Below are positions 1-9,529 of a stretch of 64,000 bases of DNA, in pieces. The stretch is from Agrostemma githago (lineage: Eukaryota > Streptophyta > Magnoliopsida > Caryophyllales > Caryophyllaceae): positions 60,283,049 through 60,347,048 of the forward strand of contig OY288239.1 of assembly GCA_958450325.1 (NCBI GenBank), written 5' to 3'. The notes under the pieces were generated by a model that had not been told where the DNA came from, made no database searches, and saw only the letters and a program-made list of their open reading frames with translations. The translations under genes were made by a program, and so were the position numbers. Every line of letters starts with the position of its first letter. The stretch's first letter is position 1.

Positions 1-801
1 TATTCACGATGCATCCATCAAATAAGAACTAGGTAAGAATCCCAAAGTAATATTATCAGTTACACCTAGTTCGGTTCTAGGTTAGGTACTAGATATCCAT
101 CAAATATGACATACTCTCACTACTCTGAAATATATTCAACTCTAAGTACTCCAAAATAATCAAAGTAACCTATAACCCAAGGTTTAGTGACTAAAGTATC
201 ATCCTAATTCCATCAATCAACAATTTACCATTCGAATCAATCCTCAAGAATATCTTACTTGCTTAGAAAATATGGTACAACTCACAATCCTCAAACGAGG
301 TAACAAGGGTTTACTAAGCCTCAAACATCTATAACTTTCACGGGGTTCACTGGGACGGAATTCGGTCAAACCAAAGAATCTCAAGAAGAAAGATGGTAAA
401 GTAGGAGAATTAATCGAAGACTTATCACAAGAATTAATGAAGACAAGAATTTAGAAGAGTTATAAGAAATAGAGGAAGGGAGAAAAGAATCGATGATCCT
501 ATAATACTAAGTTCTTGAACCAGAGGAGAATCTTCGGGCCTCCAAAGTTCACAAGGGAACTAAATGGATTACATCATCTTCTTGTAGAGGAACGAGCATG
601 AAGTCTTGGGTCGCACAATCTGGATCTATTGCTACATCATGGAACATGAATCTACTCTTGATCATCTGGCCTGTAGGTTGAGAAAATTAAATCTGGGCTG
701 AAAGGTCACCATCGGCATTTTTCTTAAAGCACCAAGTTGTCCACTCGAGTCAGCAGGCGTTGAGAGTGCTATGTAGGTCTCGTCCAAATTTGGAGCAGTA
801 T
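1..801 (-). other. Internal/leader region of Tekay-type element T1 (no domain recognised)
   Basis: This stretch continues across the 807-8873 insertion into 8879-9076, which ends at a tRNA-iMet primer-binding site, so it is the start of the internal region of minus-strand element T1. I see no gag motif. An open minus-strand run at 662-806 (reading DETYIALSTPADSSGQLG) is cut by the insertion, and its frame meets a stop just upstream once the insertion is removed. It is probably untranslated leader or decayed gag. Confidence 0.45.
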
Positions 802-806
802 CACGT

Positions 807-2360
807 TGATGGGAGAGATTTGCCGTGGATCCCCACCGATCAATAAAAAAACCAACTATTTCTAACACGTAGATAGGGCAAGTCGGGTCGAGTCCACGGG
901 GACGGTAAAGAGGTGTCTAGACTAAGGTCACCCAAATACAAGACTAGGTCAACTAGGCTAAGCTAAACTAGAACAATAGGAACAATGACTAAAATAACGA
1001 AGAAATCAAACAAGGAAAGAATAGGGTTAGGCCGGGTTCATAAGTGTAGTAGGATAGTTGGGAGATCGATGGTGCACGGTTCACCTAGTTACAAAGGTTG
1101 GTCCGCGCTCTCGCGTCAAAGCCAATGTCCGCACTCTCGTGTCAAAGACAAAACCCGAATACTTATGCAAGATGTTACCCAATACACAAGGATTCAACCA
1201 CAAATCAATCACACAATGAGGAAGACAAGCAAGAGAAGTATTTGCAACTACTACTCTAACAAGCATTTCCACAAACACATGGTGTGCATAATATGTGACT
1301 AGTAACAAAGAATCCACCTTTACCCACAATCAAAACCTAATCATCCATAATCAACATTTAACCCCCCTACTAACCCCACAAAAAGTCTAGTCACACATGT
1401 CTAAACAAACATTAACATAAACGAGAGAAATCAACACAAACAACAAAACATTCATAATGAAACTAGTAAAAACAATGAACTATGAGCAAAACAATGAACA
1501 AAGATTAAAACTTGAATGATAAAACAAAGATTAAAGGAAAGGAGAAGAGAAATTATACCAAACTAGTAAGGAGGAAAGATTGAAACTTGTAATAGTAAGA
1601 AAACCCAAATACATCAACCAAGGTTGTCAATCTTGGTTGGATTCTTCAAGAATTCCCTTAATACAAGGATTATTAAACTAAGATTAACGATTAAGTAAAG
1701 ACTAATCTACACTAATCTAAGCTAATCTAGTCTAAAGTAGTCTAGGGTTTAGTGGGTGATGAAGAACATCAGCTTAGATTACAAGAGGGGGTATATATAT
1801 ACGGTTACAAGAGTGAAGGAGAAGAAAAGAAGTCACGCGGCTACAGCAGGCTCATCCCGGTCCGGATAGATGGTCCCGACCGGAATCAAGCATAACACCG
1901 GGCGGTGTTATGCATAACACCAGGCGGTGTTATTGCTCTTCCCAGTCGGGAAGGTCTCATCCCGGTCGGGAAGGCCTAAACAGCAACCCTTTGATTCGTG
2001 CGCCCCTTCCCGGTCGGGAAGGCTACTCATCCCGCCCGGGAAGGGTCTTGTAGGCCTCTATTATGATCATAAGGGTCCCTCCTTGCTTCTCATGGGCTTC
2101 TCATCGATTCTCGGGGCTCGGGAATGGGTCCCAAGGTCTCGGGATCGAATCCAAGGCACCGAGTGATCGTTCCTTCTCTTCGTTGGCTCCAAAAGTGTAA
2201 GAAACGAGTCGGAATCGTTCCAATTCTCCATGAATGGTATTGGGAACCTAAAACGAACTAGAAGAAGCATAAGTAGCTCATAAACCGCTCCAAAGAGCGA
2301 TTTCACAAGAGAAACCGAGACCAAACACAAGAAAATAGGCACTACAAACTACACTTATCA
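807..2360 (-). repeat. 3' LTR of the LARD-like element
   Basis: 1554 bp, near-identical to 7255-8873 over its whole length, which suggests a recent insertion. It lacks about 35 bp of GC-rich repeat and a duplicated CTCGGG segment present in the right copy. It contains a TATATATA tract (1792-1800) and a 24-nt palindrome GCATAACACCGG/CGGTGTTATGC region at 1890-1913. Confidence 0.92.
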
Positions 2361-2378
2361 ACTCCCCCACACTTAACC
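2361..2378 (-). promoter_or_regulatory. Polypurine tract of the LARD-like element
   Basis: Directly abuts the 3' LTR. On the minus strand it reads TTAAGTGTGGGGGAGT and then the LTR start TGATAAG. This is the expected plus-strand primer of reverse transcription and it fixes the element's orientation. Confidence 0.8.
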
Positions 2379-4138
2379 CTTACTCGCCCTCGAGTAAGCA
2401 CCTACTAACTAAAAACTAAAAGAAACTAGACTACTAACCAAGCGGGTATTAGCGCACCCTACGCCCTTTCAATTCACGCGAGTACACTTAGAGGAAAAGT
2501 GCACTCCGCAAGGCAAGTGAGGTCTTGCGACAAAACTGTGGATGCAACCGGACACGAAAACACGTAAACAAACAAACACACAAACGAACAAATACCAAAT
2601 GGTTGCATCCAAGACAAAACAAATACCGCTTCCCTCAACAAAGCGGTGTAAAGACACCGGTTAAGGACTCAAGGCAAGTGACAACGTTCCCAAGCTAGCA
2701 ATACAAACCAAAATGGACAAAACCCTAATAGTATGACGACAAAGCAACACAAACGTTGGTAACTTACCTAGGTTCCTCCTAACCTTCTAAGAACATACCA
2801 CGGGACGATGGGCGGGATGGAAAAAGGATGAACCACGGAGTTAGTCGACACTGTAGGTAAGTGAAGCCCCGTCCCCTACAGCGATAAGCCAAGAAGGTCG
2901 TCCCATGTCCAAAATCGCCCAACTAGTCCAAGGGAAAAGGTGGATAAAGGTTGCAAAATGAGGGAAGACCGACCATTACCGCTATCCTCCTTCCTAGGGA
3001 CTCGGTCCTTTGGTAAGCTCTTCACGGTAACGGTCGGAAAAAGGCTTATTTTGAGAGGGTGAGAGTTCTTTTTGTGAGATGGTTTTCTTTTGGCATTCTT
3101 TTCTTTTGCATTTGGCTTTTGAGTTGTTATGCCACTTCTTTTTCTTCTTTTGTATTTTGTTTTTCTTTTGTTGTGCCCTTTTCTTTTCCTTCTTTTTTTT
3201 CTTTCTTTTGTTTTCTTTCTTTTTCTTGGTTTGCCCTTTTGGCCAAATTTTGTTCGTAAGCATTTCTTGCAACCAAGTACAAGAATTCAACAAATTGCAA
3301 CTTTTTGGTGGAAAATGTGTAAGAGGTAGGGAAATGGATAAGTCGGAACGGCGCCTTCCCTTCAAACCCACAAAAAGGGAGGAAACTTGGACTAATCAAA
3401 CAACTTTGAACATGGTCACCTAAGGGACGAGACTCGGTAACCAAGGCCTTTTCACTCCATGGGTGGTCATAATGATCAAAATGCAAATCCCGTAGTAAAT
3501 CCCTAGTAGACTAGGTGGACTCAAGGTAAGAAACCAACGAAATCATTGATTTAAAGTCATTTTACTAGACTAAAGTCCAAGACTCGACTCATATCACTAG
3601 AAAGGGAAAGTAAACACTTGCGCACTAGCCTCAAAACCGGGTTTTCGAAAACCTTTTTACACACTAGACACAAACTACACAAGACAACACAAAGACACAA
3701 CAAAAACGAAAGGAAAAGGGACGAACACAACAAAACAAAACAAAACAAGAGAAAAGAGAACAAGCACACAAAGAAAACAAAAACCACCCCGAAACTTCCA
3801 AACAAGTCACCACATCAACCACAAACTTCACAAAGCTCCGCCCGAGCACACACCATCACAAATCTACTCCAAACTCCACAAAAAGGAAAAAGGAGAAAGA
3901 ATTGAAGGGTTATTACCGGACGTCTTGAGCCTTTCGAAACTTGTCGACGATCGCGCAACCTACAAGGAATTAGGGGAGCAAAACACACAACACAACAAAA
4001 ATACGACACAAGGACACAAAAGAAACGACACAAAAGAAAATCTTTTTGATCTTTTTATGAAATTTTTCAATTTTTTAGGGATTTTAAAGATTTTTTCGAA
4101 AAAACTACGAAAATAAAGCTAGACTAGACTAATATATC
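2379..4138. other. Non-coding 3' interior of the LARD-like element
   Basis: No credible gene. Contains a T/C-rich tract (about 3060-3250) and an A/C-rich tract (about 3660-3900) that create spurious Lys-rich or Phe-rich frames. Relaxed, low-complexity sequence typical of a LARD interior. Confidence 0.6.
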
Positions 4139-4160
4139 GCTCCCCCACACTTAAACCGAG
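4139..4160 (-). promoter_or_regulatory. Second, internal PPT-like tract
   Basis: The minus strand reads GTTTAAGTGTGGGGGAGCGA, almost the same as the terminal PPT at 2361-2378 but 1.8 kb inside the element. It may be a second priming site, or the trace of an older 3' end left by internal deletion or recombination. Confidence 0.5.
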
Positions 4161-5719
4161 CAATGTCCTCATGCTCGATCGGTATTGTGTGGAAGACACT
4201 AAAAAGAAGAGAAACTACGAAAATAAAGCTAAAAATCAAAAATAAAAGTGGAGAAAAGGTAGAATGTGTCCGGCCGGGGTGTAATCAAGTCACCATGGAC
4301 CGAGACGAGAAAAGATATGGATGGGGGAAGAAATAAAAAGAAGAAAAAAAAAATGGAAATGGGAGGGGAGGGCTAGGTGTAATCAAGTCACCTAGCCCGG
4401 ATTCCGCCTAAATCCGACTAATTCCTACAAAAAAGTGAAAAATAAAGAAAAAGTGAAAAGGCTTGTAAATTTGGATTTTGAAATGACTCTCGATGTAGTC
4501 ACGTCATCGAGAGTCGGGAGCAATAATAACCACGGCCCCGAGGGCCACCATGACACATATGATAAGGGGAAGGGGAACAAACAAATGGAGACAAGCAATA
4601 AAAGACGGAAAAGAAAGGATAGTTGCCGTATCAATCGGTTAGCAACTCACTAACTCCATCGTCTCAATGATCATTAATGGCACAAAGCTTGTCTTCTTCA
4701 TTGTCATTCCACTTCATACTAGATAAGATCGCATGGTTAAAGTACTAGACTTGCAATAGTATAATGAGGGTGAGATTTGAGGTGAAAGTCGATGCGTAGT
4801 GAAGAGAGGATGAGGTGAGGGTACATATATGAAGTGTAGGGATCATGGATAGTCGCAAGGGTAGGTAGGGTGGTTGGGAGGGGGTATAAAGTGGTTGGGT
4901 GGGCTCAAATGTCGAAGAGGAAGAAAAAGGAGGAGCAGGCCTCCATCCCGGTCGGGATGGTCTTATTCCCAGTCGGGAAGGATCCTTCCCGGTCGGGACG
5001 ACCATGATCTCGGTCGGGATCACACTCCAGAGAGCCCCGATTTTGGTACACTCATCCCGATCGGGATGACATCCTTCCCGGTCGGGATGGCTCATCCTTC
5101 TCGGTCGGGATGCTTTCTTCCCGGTCGGGAAGAGTCTTCTAACCCTCTATGATCTATAGCTTCACCCACAAGGCCACCAATACAACGAGACCTAGAATCT
5201 CGTCCCCAAAAGCTTGTCAAAAGCTTCAAAAACCGACTCCCATGCCCAAATCCAAGCTTCTATTATCCACTACTCTCCTCGAAACTTCATCTTCACTATG
5301 ACCTATCAAGTAAACTCAATAAACACCATCAAATCTCTCCCTCACATCGCTCAAGAAAATTCCAAATTACAAGATTTCCACGAAACACACAATTCCTAGA
5401 AACAAAATCACAAATAACACAATTACAATCACAAAAACTCAAAAGAAGAGGGAAAGGGGAATGTACAACATGACGGTTCTTTAGGAACTCCGTCAAACCG
5501 AGAATGGTGGATTCCTCCTTCGTATCCATAGCCATCAAGGGCTCGGAGGAGCAAGTCAAACGCACGAGCCACATCATAATGAGGGCTCAAGCTAACGAGC
5601 CAAGCTATCCTCCATGGCCTCGAAGGTGGAGGCAAGAAGTAGTAATCCCAAGACCCAACGTCATCATTCATGTTGTCTCCGGGGTCTATCCATCCTACAA
5701 GCTTTACCGACCTCTTCCT
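4161..5719. other. Non-coding interior with a GC-rich motif cluster
   Basis: Purine-rich on the plus strand at 4300-4640. No protein domain recognised. The only striking structure is the repeat cluster at 4940-5140, described separately. Confidence 0.55.
4940..5140. repeat. Cluster of about eight TCCCGGTCGGGA near-palindromes
   Basis: Eight degenerate copies of a 12-bp near-palindrome (TCCCGGTCGGGA; variants CCAGTC, CTCGGTC, CCGATC) flanked by CAT/CTT and TGG/AGG, spaced about 15-45 bp. The same motif is reiterated in both LTRs of this element, upstream of the TATA box, so the internal cluster looks like a copy of an LTR regulatory module. Confidence 0.8.
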
Positions 5720-6958
5720 TCATAAGCACCTTCTCCTAGCACAACCAAGGCTTGAATTTCTAACACACGGGTCAAAGGGGAGTTTAACCCTCTTCTTTTC
5801 ATCAAGCAAACCCAAGTCATCAACAAGTTCCGGCCCATTATCTTCCAAGCCTAAAACATCGTTCTTCCCCACATCATCAATAAGAAGAGATTTAAAACTC
5901 ATACAAGCGGTTTCAACCTCCTCTAAACCAAGATCCAAATTACACACAAGGGGTTCACAATATTTCATTGGATTATCACATATGGGCGACTTGATTTCTT
6001 CATTCATGTCCCATGACTTCACAACACTTATCACCTCACTCAACTCATCCCAAAGTTCAACATCCTCAACAATAGGCTCACAAGAAGCGGCATGAAGCTC
6101 AAGAGGAGAGCAAGCGGAGGGGATTGAAGGTTCAACAAGTATAGAGGGGGTAGACTCTTGACTTTCCTCTATTATATCGGTGTTTTCATCAATGAAACTC
6201 TTCAAATTCCCACTATCCTCACCTAATTCTTCACCAAAAACTCCTCCATCAAGGATTATCTCCTCTTTCGCCTCTTCTAGGGTAGACGATTGAGGTTCTT
6301 CAAAGGAAATTTCGCTTCCAAAAGGACCTTCATCGGCGGCTTCGTCATTGGGTTGTTCCCTTTGCTCAAGTGAGCACCCTTCATCTAGTTGCGATGTTCG
6401 GGATAAAAATATTACAGTTTTAACCGATAACGCATTTAATCGAGCATCCATCGCCTCAGTTTCCCTTTGATATTGGGCCATGAATTCCTCTTGGTTCTTT
6501 TGCACTTGAATGGCCATTTCTTGTTGGCTCATTTGCAATTGAAGAAACGATTGATATAACTCCAAGTTGGGCATTTGGTGGTCATTGGGGTTTTGGAGGG
6601 CTACTTGTAAACCTTGATGATGCCCAAGTGGTGGGGCATCATATTGTGGGTAGTGAGGTTGAGGTAATTGGTAATATGGTGGATTTTGGGGAAATTGCCT
6701 TCCATAAGGAGAAATATGATGAGGCATGGTGGGTTCATGATGGTAATTTGAGTAATAACCACCACGATCACAAGGTTGATAAGCACTCACTCGATGGAAG
6801 CCACTTTCGTATCCTTGAACCTCATACCCACGGGTTTCTTGATTACCCGATGAAGTTTGGTGGTAGCTTGGAGACATCATGTCATAGTCTCGATTCGTGG
6901 AGGAAGAGGAGTAGCTTGTTGCGGCTTCTATGGGTGGGGAGTTTAGATCAAACCTCAT
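5720..6958 (-). CDS. 412-aa protein of the LARD-like element (gag position, unrecognised)
   Basis: Single uninterrupted ORF placed 276 nt downstream of the PBS, where gag normally sits. Residues 1-110 are rich in Tyr, Pro, Gln, His and Ser and look disordered. Residues about 130-185 (ELYQSFLQLQMSQQEMAIQ onward) are a Gln/Glu-rich predicted coiled coil. The remainder is acidic (EEAKEEIILD, EELGEDSG) and ends in a basic CARRRC. There is no CCHC knuckle, capsid-like or protease motif. The coiled coil loosely recalls the segment after the zinc knuckle in Athila gag, but I cannot claim homology. The first ATG (MRFDLNSPP) is the natural start. Intactness over 412 codons in an otherwise non-coding element argues for recent coding function or youth. 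Alternative: a captured host exon. Confidence 0.6.
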   Translation of the reverse strand: MRFDLNSPPIEAATSYSSSSTNRDYDMMSPSYHQTSSGNQETRGYEVQGYESGFHRVSAYQPCDRGGYYSNYHHEPTMPHHISPYGRQFPQNPPYYQLPQPHYPQYDAPPLGHHQGLQVALQNPNDHQMPNLELYQSFLQLQMSQQEMAIQVQKNQEEFMAQYQRETEAMDARLNALSVKTVIFLSRTSQLDEGCSLEQREQPNDEAADEGPFGSEISFEEPQSSTLEEAKEEIILDGGVFGEELGEDSGNLKSFIDENTDIIEESQESTPSILVEPSIPSACSPLELHAASCEPIVEDVELWDELSEVISVVKSWDMNEEIKSPICDNPMKYCEPLVCNLDLGLEEVETACMSFKSLLIDDVGKNDVLGLEDNGPELVDDLGLLDEKKRVKLPFDPCVRNSSLGCARRRCL

Positions 6959-7233
6959 GCTATACTCGAAAATCGTGGCTCGTACCCGGTTGAGGGCCTC
7001 TCAATCTGGCAACTGTCCGTTAAAGCGGCTCTAAGTTGTAAAGAAGAAGATGGTCACCACCTCTAGGCACAAACTGTAGACAAAGAGCAAACGTGAGAAG
7101 TCTAGTGCTTTTTGGGCACTAGACAAGAAGGAAATAAACTTCGCACACACAAGAAGCAAAAGAACAAAAAGAAAAACACAAAAACAAAAGACAAAGTCAA
7201 GTAAATAGGCAAACAAAGTCTAAACTAGCACCG

Positions 7234-7251
7234 TCCCCGGCAACGACGCCA
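7234..7251 (-). promoter_or_regulatory. Primer-binding site (tRNA-Asp type) of the LARD-like element
   Basis: The minus strand reads TGGCGTCGTTGCCGGGGA, three nt inside the 5' LTR. It differs by two bases from the PBS of the Athila-type element at 49965-49982, consistent with the same tRNA primer. The 6959-7233 stretch between PBS and ORF is an untranslated leader with nothing else visible. Confidence 0.85.
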
Positions 7252-8240
7252 AATTGATGGGAGGGATTTGCCGTGGATCCCCACCGATCAATAAAAAACC
7301 AACTATTCCTAACACGTAGATAGGGCAAGTCGGGTCGAGTCCACGGGGACGGTAAAGAGGTGTCTAGACTAAGGTCACCCAAATACAAGACTAGGTCAAC
7401 TAGGAAAAGCTAAACTAGAACGATAGGAACAATGACTAAAATAACGAAGAAATCAAACAAGGAAAGAATAGGGTTAGGCCGGGTTCATAAGTGTAGTAGG
7501 ATAGTTGGGAGATCGATGGTGCACGGTTCACCTAGTTACTAAGGTTGGTCCGCGCTCTCGCGTCAAAGCCAATGTCCGCACTCTCGTGTCAAAGACAAAA
7601 CCCGAATACTTATGCAAGATGTTACCCAATACACAAGGATTCAACCACAAATCAATCACACAATGAGAAGAGAAAGAGAAGCAAGAGAAGTATTTGCAAC
7701 TACTACTCTAACAAGCATTTCAACAAACACACGGTGTGTATAATATGTGACTAGTAACAAAGAATCCACCTTTACCCACAATCAAACCCTAATCATCCAT
7801 AATCAACACTTAATCCCCCTACTAACCCCACAAAAAGTCTACTCACACATGTCTAAACAAACATTAACATAAACAAGAGAAATCAACACAAACAACAAAA
7901 CATTCATAATGAAACTAGTAAAAACAATTAACTATGAACAAAACAATGAACAAAGATCAAAACTTGAATGATAAAACAAAGATTAAAGGAAAGGAGAAGA
8001 GAAGTTATACCAAACTAGTAAGGAGGAAAGATTGAAACTTGTAATAATAAAAAAACCCAAATACATCAACCAAGGTTGTCAATCTTGGTTGGATTCTTCA
8101 AGAATTCCCTTAATACAAGGATTAAACTAAGATTAACGATTAAGTAAAGACTAATCTACACTAATCTAAGCTAATCTAGTCTAAAGTAGTCTAGGGTTTA
8201 GTGGGTAATGAAGAACATCAGCTTAGATTACAAGAGGGGG

Positions 8241-8250
8241 TATATATATA
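8241..8250 (-). promoter_or_regulatory. TATA box of the LARD-like 5' LTR
   Basis: The minus strand reads CCTATATATATACCCC. The only strong TATA in the LTR; the transcription start is expected about 30 nt further on, near 8210. Inferred from position and sequence. Confidence 0.6.
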
Positions 8251-8294
8251 GGGTTACAAGAGCGAAGGAGAAGAAAAGAAGTAACGCGGCTACA

Positions 8295-8535
8295 GCAGGC
8301 TCATCCCGGTCGGGATGGATGGTCCCGTCCGGGATGGCTTCATGGTCCCGTCCGGGACGAGATGGTCCCGACCGGGATCAAGCATAACACCGGGCGGTGT
8401 TATGCATAACACCAGGCGATGTTATTGCTCATCCCGTTCGGGAAGGTCTCATCCCGGTCGGGACGGCCTAAACAGCAGCCCTTTGATTCGTGCACCCCTT
8501 TCCGGTCGGGAAGGCTACTCATCCCGCCCGGGAAG
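8295..8535. repeat. U3 block of TCCCGGTCGGGA motifs and CATAACACC palindrome
   Basis: About eight copies of the GC-rich near-palindrome, plus a 24-nt hairpin at 8382-8405 (11-bp arms GCATAACACCG) and a second imperfect copy just after. The block lies about 45-290 bp upstream of the TATA box at 8241-8250 in the transcribed (minus) direction, the usual place for LTR enhancer repeats. Confidence 0.75.
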
Positions 8536-8878
8536 GGTCTTGTAGGCCTCTATTATGATCATAAGGGTCCCTCCTTGCTTCTCATGGGCTTCTCATCGAT
8601 TCTCCGGGCTCGGGATCGAATCTAAGGGGCTCGGGAATGGGTCCCAAGGTCTCGGGATCGAATCCAAGGGACCGAGTGATCGTTCCTTCTCTTCGTTGGC
8701 TCCAAAAGTGTAAGAAACGAGTCGGAATCGTTCCAATTCTCCATGAATGGTCTTGGGAACTTAAAACGAACTAGAAGAAGCATAAGTAGCTCCGAAACCG
8801 CTCCAAATTGCGATTTCCCAAGAGAAACCGAGACCAAACACAAGAAAATAGGCACTACAAACTACACTTATCACACGT

Positions 8879-9076
8879 CAACGTCTTGTCCACTCATCAT
8901 CTTTTTTGACATATAAAACAAATATTCAATGCTAATCATTGAGTTTCAGGAACGAGAAAGCTAAACAAATAAGTCCTTACTTGTTTCTACCTATCTCTAA
9001 TAAATTTTTTATATACTGTTTAAATAATTTACTGGTATTTTTCCTATTTTCAGGTGTAAGCATTGGGAGCAGTAAT
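8879..9076 (-). other. Leader of Tekay-type element T1
   Basis: Sequence between the LARD-like insertion and the T1 primer-binding site. It joins 1-801 once the insertion is removed. No coding motif. Confidence 0.6.
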
Positions 9077-9088
9077 GTTCTGATACCA
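9077..9088 (-). promoter_or_regulatory. Primer-binding site (tRNA-iMet type) of T1
   Basis: The minus strand reads TGGTATCAGAAC, two nt from the LTR end. The canonical plant iMet PBS is TGGTATCAGAGC, so there is one mismatch. It shows that T1 is transcribed on the minus strand, with the LTR at 9091 onward as its 5' LTR. Confidence 0.85.
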
Positions 9089-9529
9089 ACTGTAATCCCC
9101 TAGAAAATCTAACGCGATACAGTGGCGAAAACACTGTAGATTCGGGATTAAAACACACTGTAACTATGTCTTAGTAAAATTAAAATGGTAAAGTCAAACA
9201 ATAGGCCTTATATAAAATGGCCAAAATTTAAAACAATCCACAAAAGGGGTTTGAACAATCCATAAGACATAATTATCAAAATAAACAAGCAGGATCCACA
9301 CTGCTCGCTAGCCCACACCCGGAACACGTATACCTGCCATGTTAAAACATAACAGCCACAATCAGTGGGGAGCAACGCCAACGTTCTCCCAACCGTATAA
9401 CAGGATTTTAAAACTGTAATTACTACTATAGAAAAATAGTAAAAATGGAAAACTGTAAAATCAATATATATATATTTTAGGCTTTTTTCGAGCGATCTCA
9501 TTGGTCCGTTCAATCAAACCTCAAATTAG

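Larger units (their letters stand above)
807..8873 (-). mobile_element. Non-autonomous (LARD-like) Athila-lineage LTR retrotransposon
   Basis: Complete 8067-bp element with two long LTRs (807-2360, 7255-8873) that start TGAT and end ATCA, and a perfect 5-bp target duplication CACGT at 802-806 and 8874-8878. The primer-binding site beside the right LTR and the purine tract (on the minus strand) beside the left LTR show transcription on the minus strand. No protease, reverse transcriptase, RNase H or integrase is visible in the 4.9-kb interior, which holds one 412-aa ORF and long non-coding tracts, so it must be mobilised by a partner. The PBS and PPT context match the Athila-type element at 39801-51346: both share a CTCGAG...GAGTAA motif next to a GTGGGG tract. 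It is nested in T1. Confidence 0.93.
7255..8873 (-). repeat. 5' LTR of the LARD-like element
   Basis: 1619 bp, TGAT...ATCA ends. On the minus strand U3 runs from 8873 to about 8215, then R-U5. It carries the TCCCGGTCGGGA repeat block and a TATA box. It has extra repeat units relative to the 3' LTR (near 8320-8360 and 8610-8650). Confidence 0.92.

Noticed and set aside
2994..3371. Lys-rich open frames around a T-rich tract in the LARD-like element
   Set aside because: Low-complexity translation of a homopolymer-like strand; overlapping frames on both strands are equally open.
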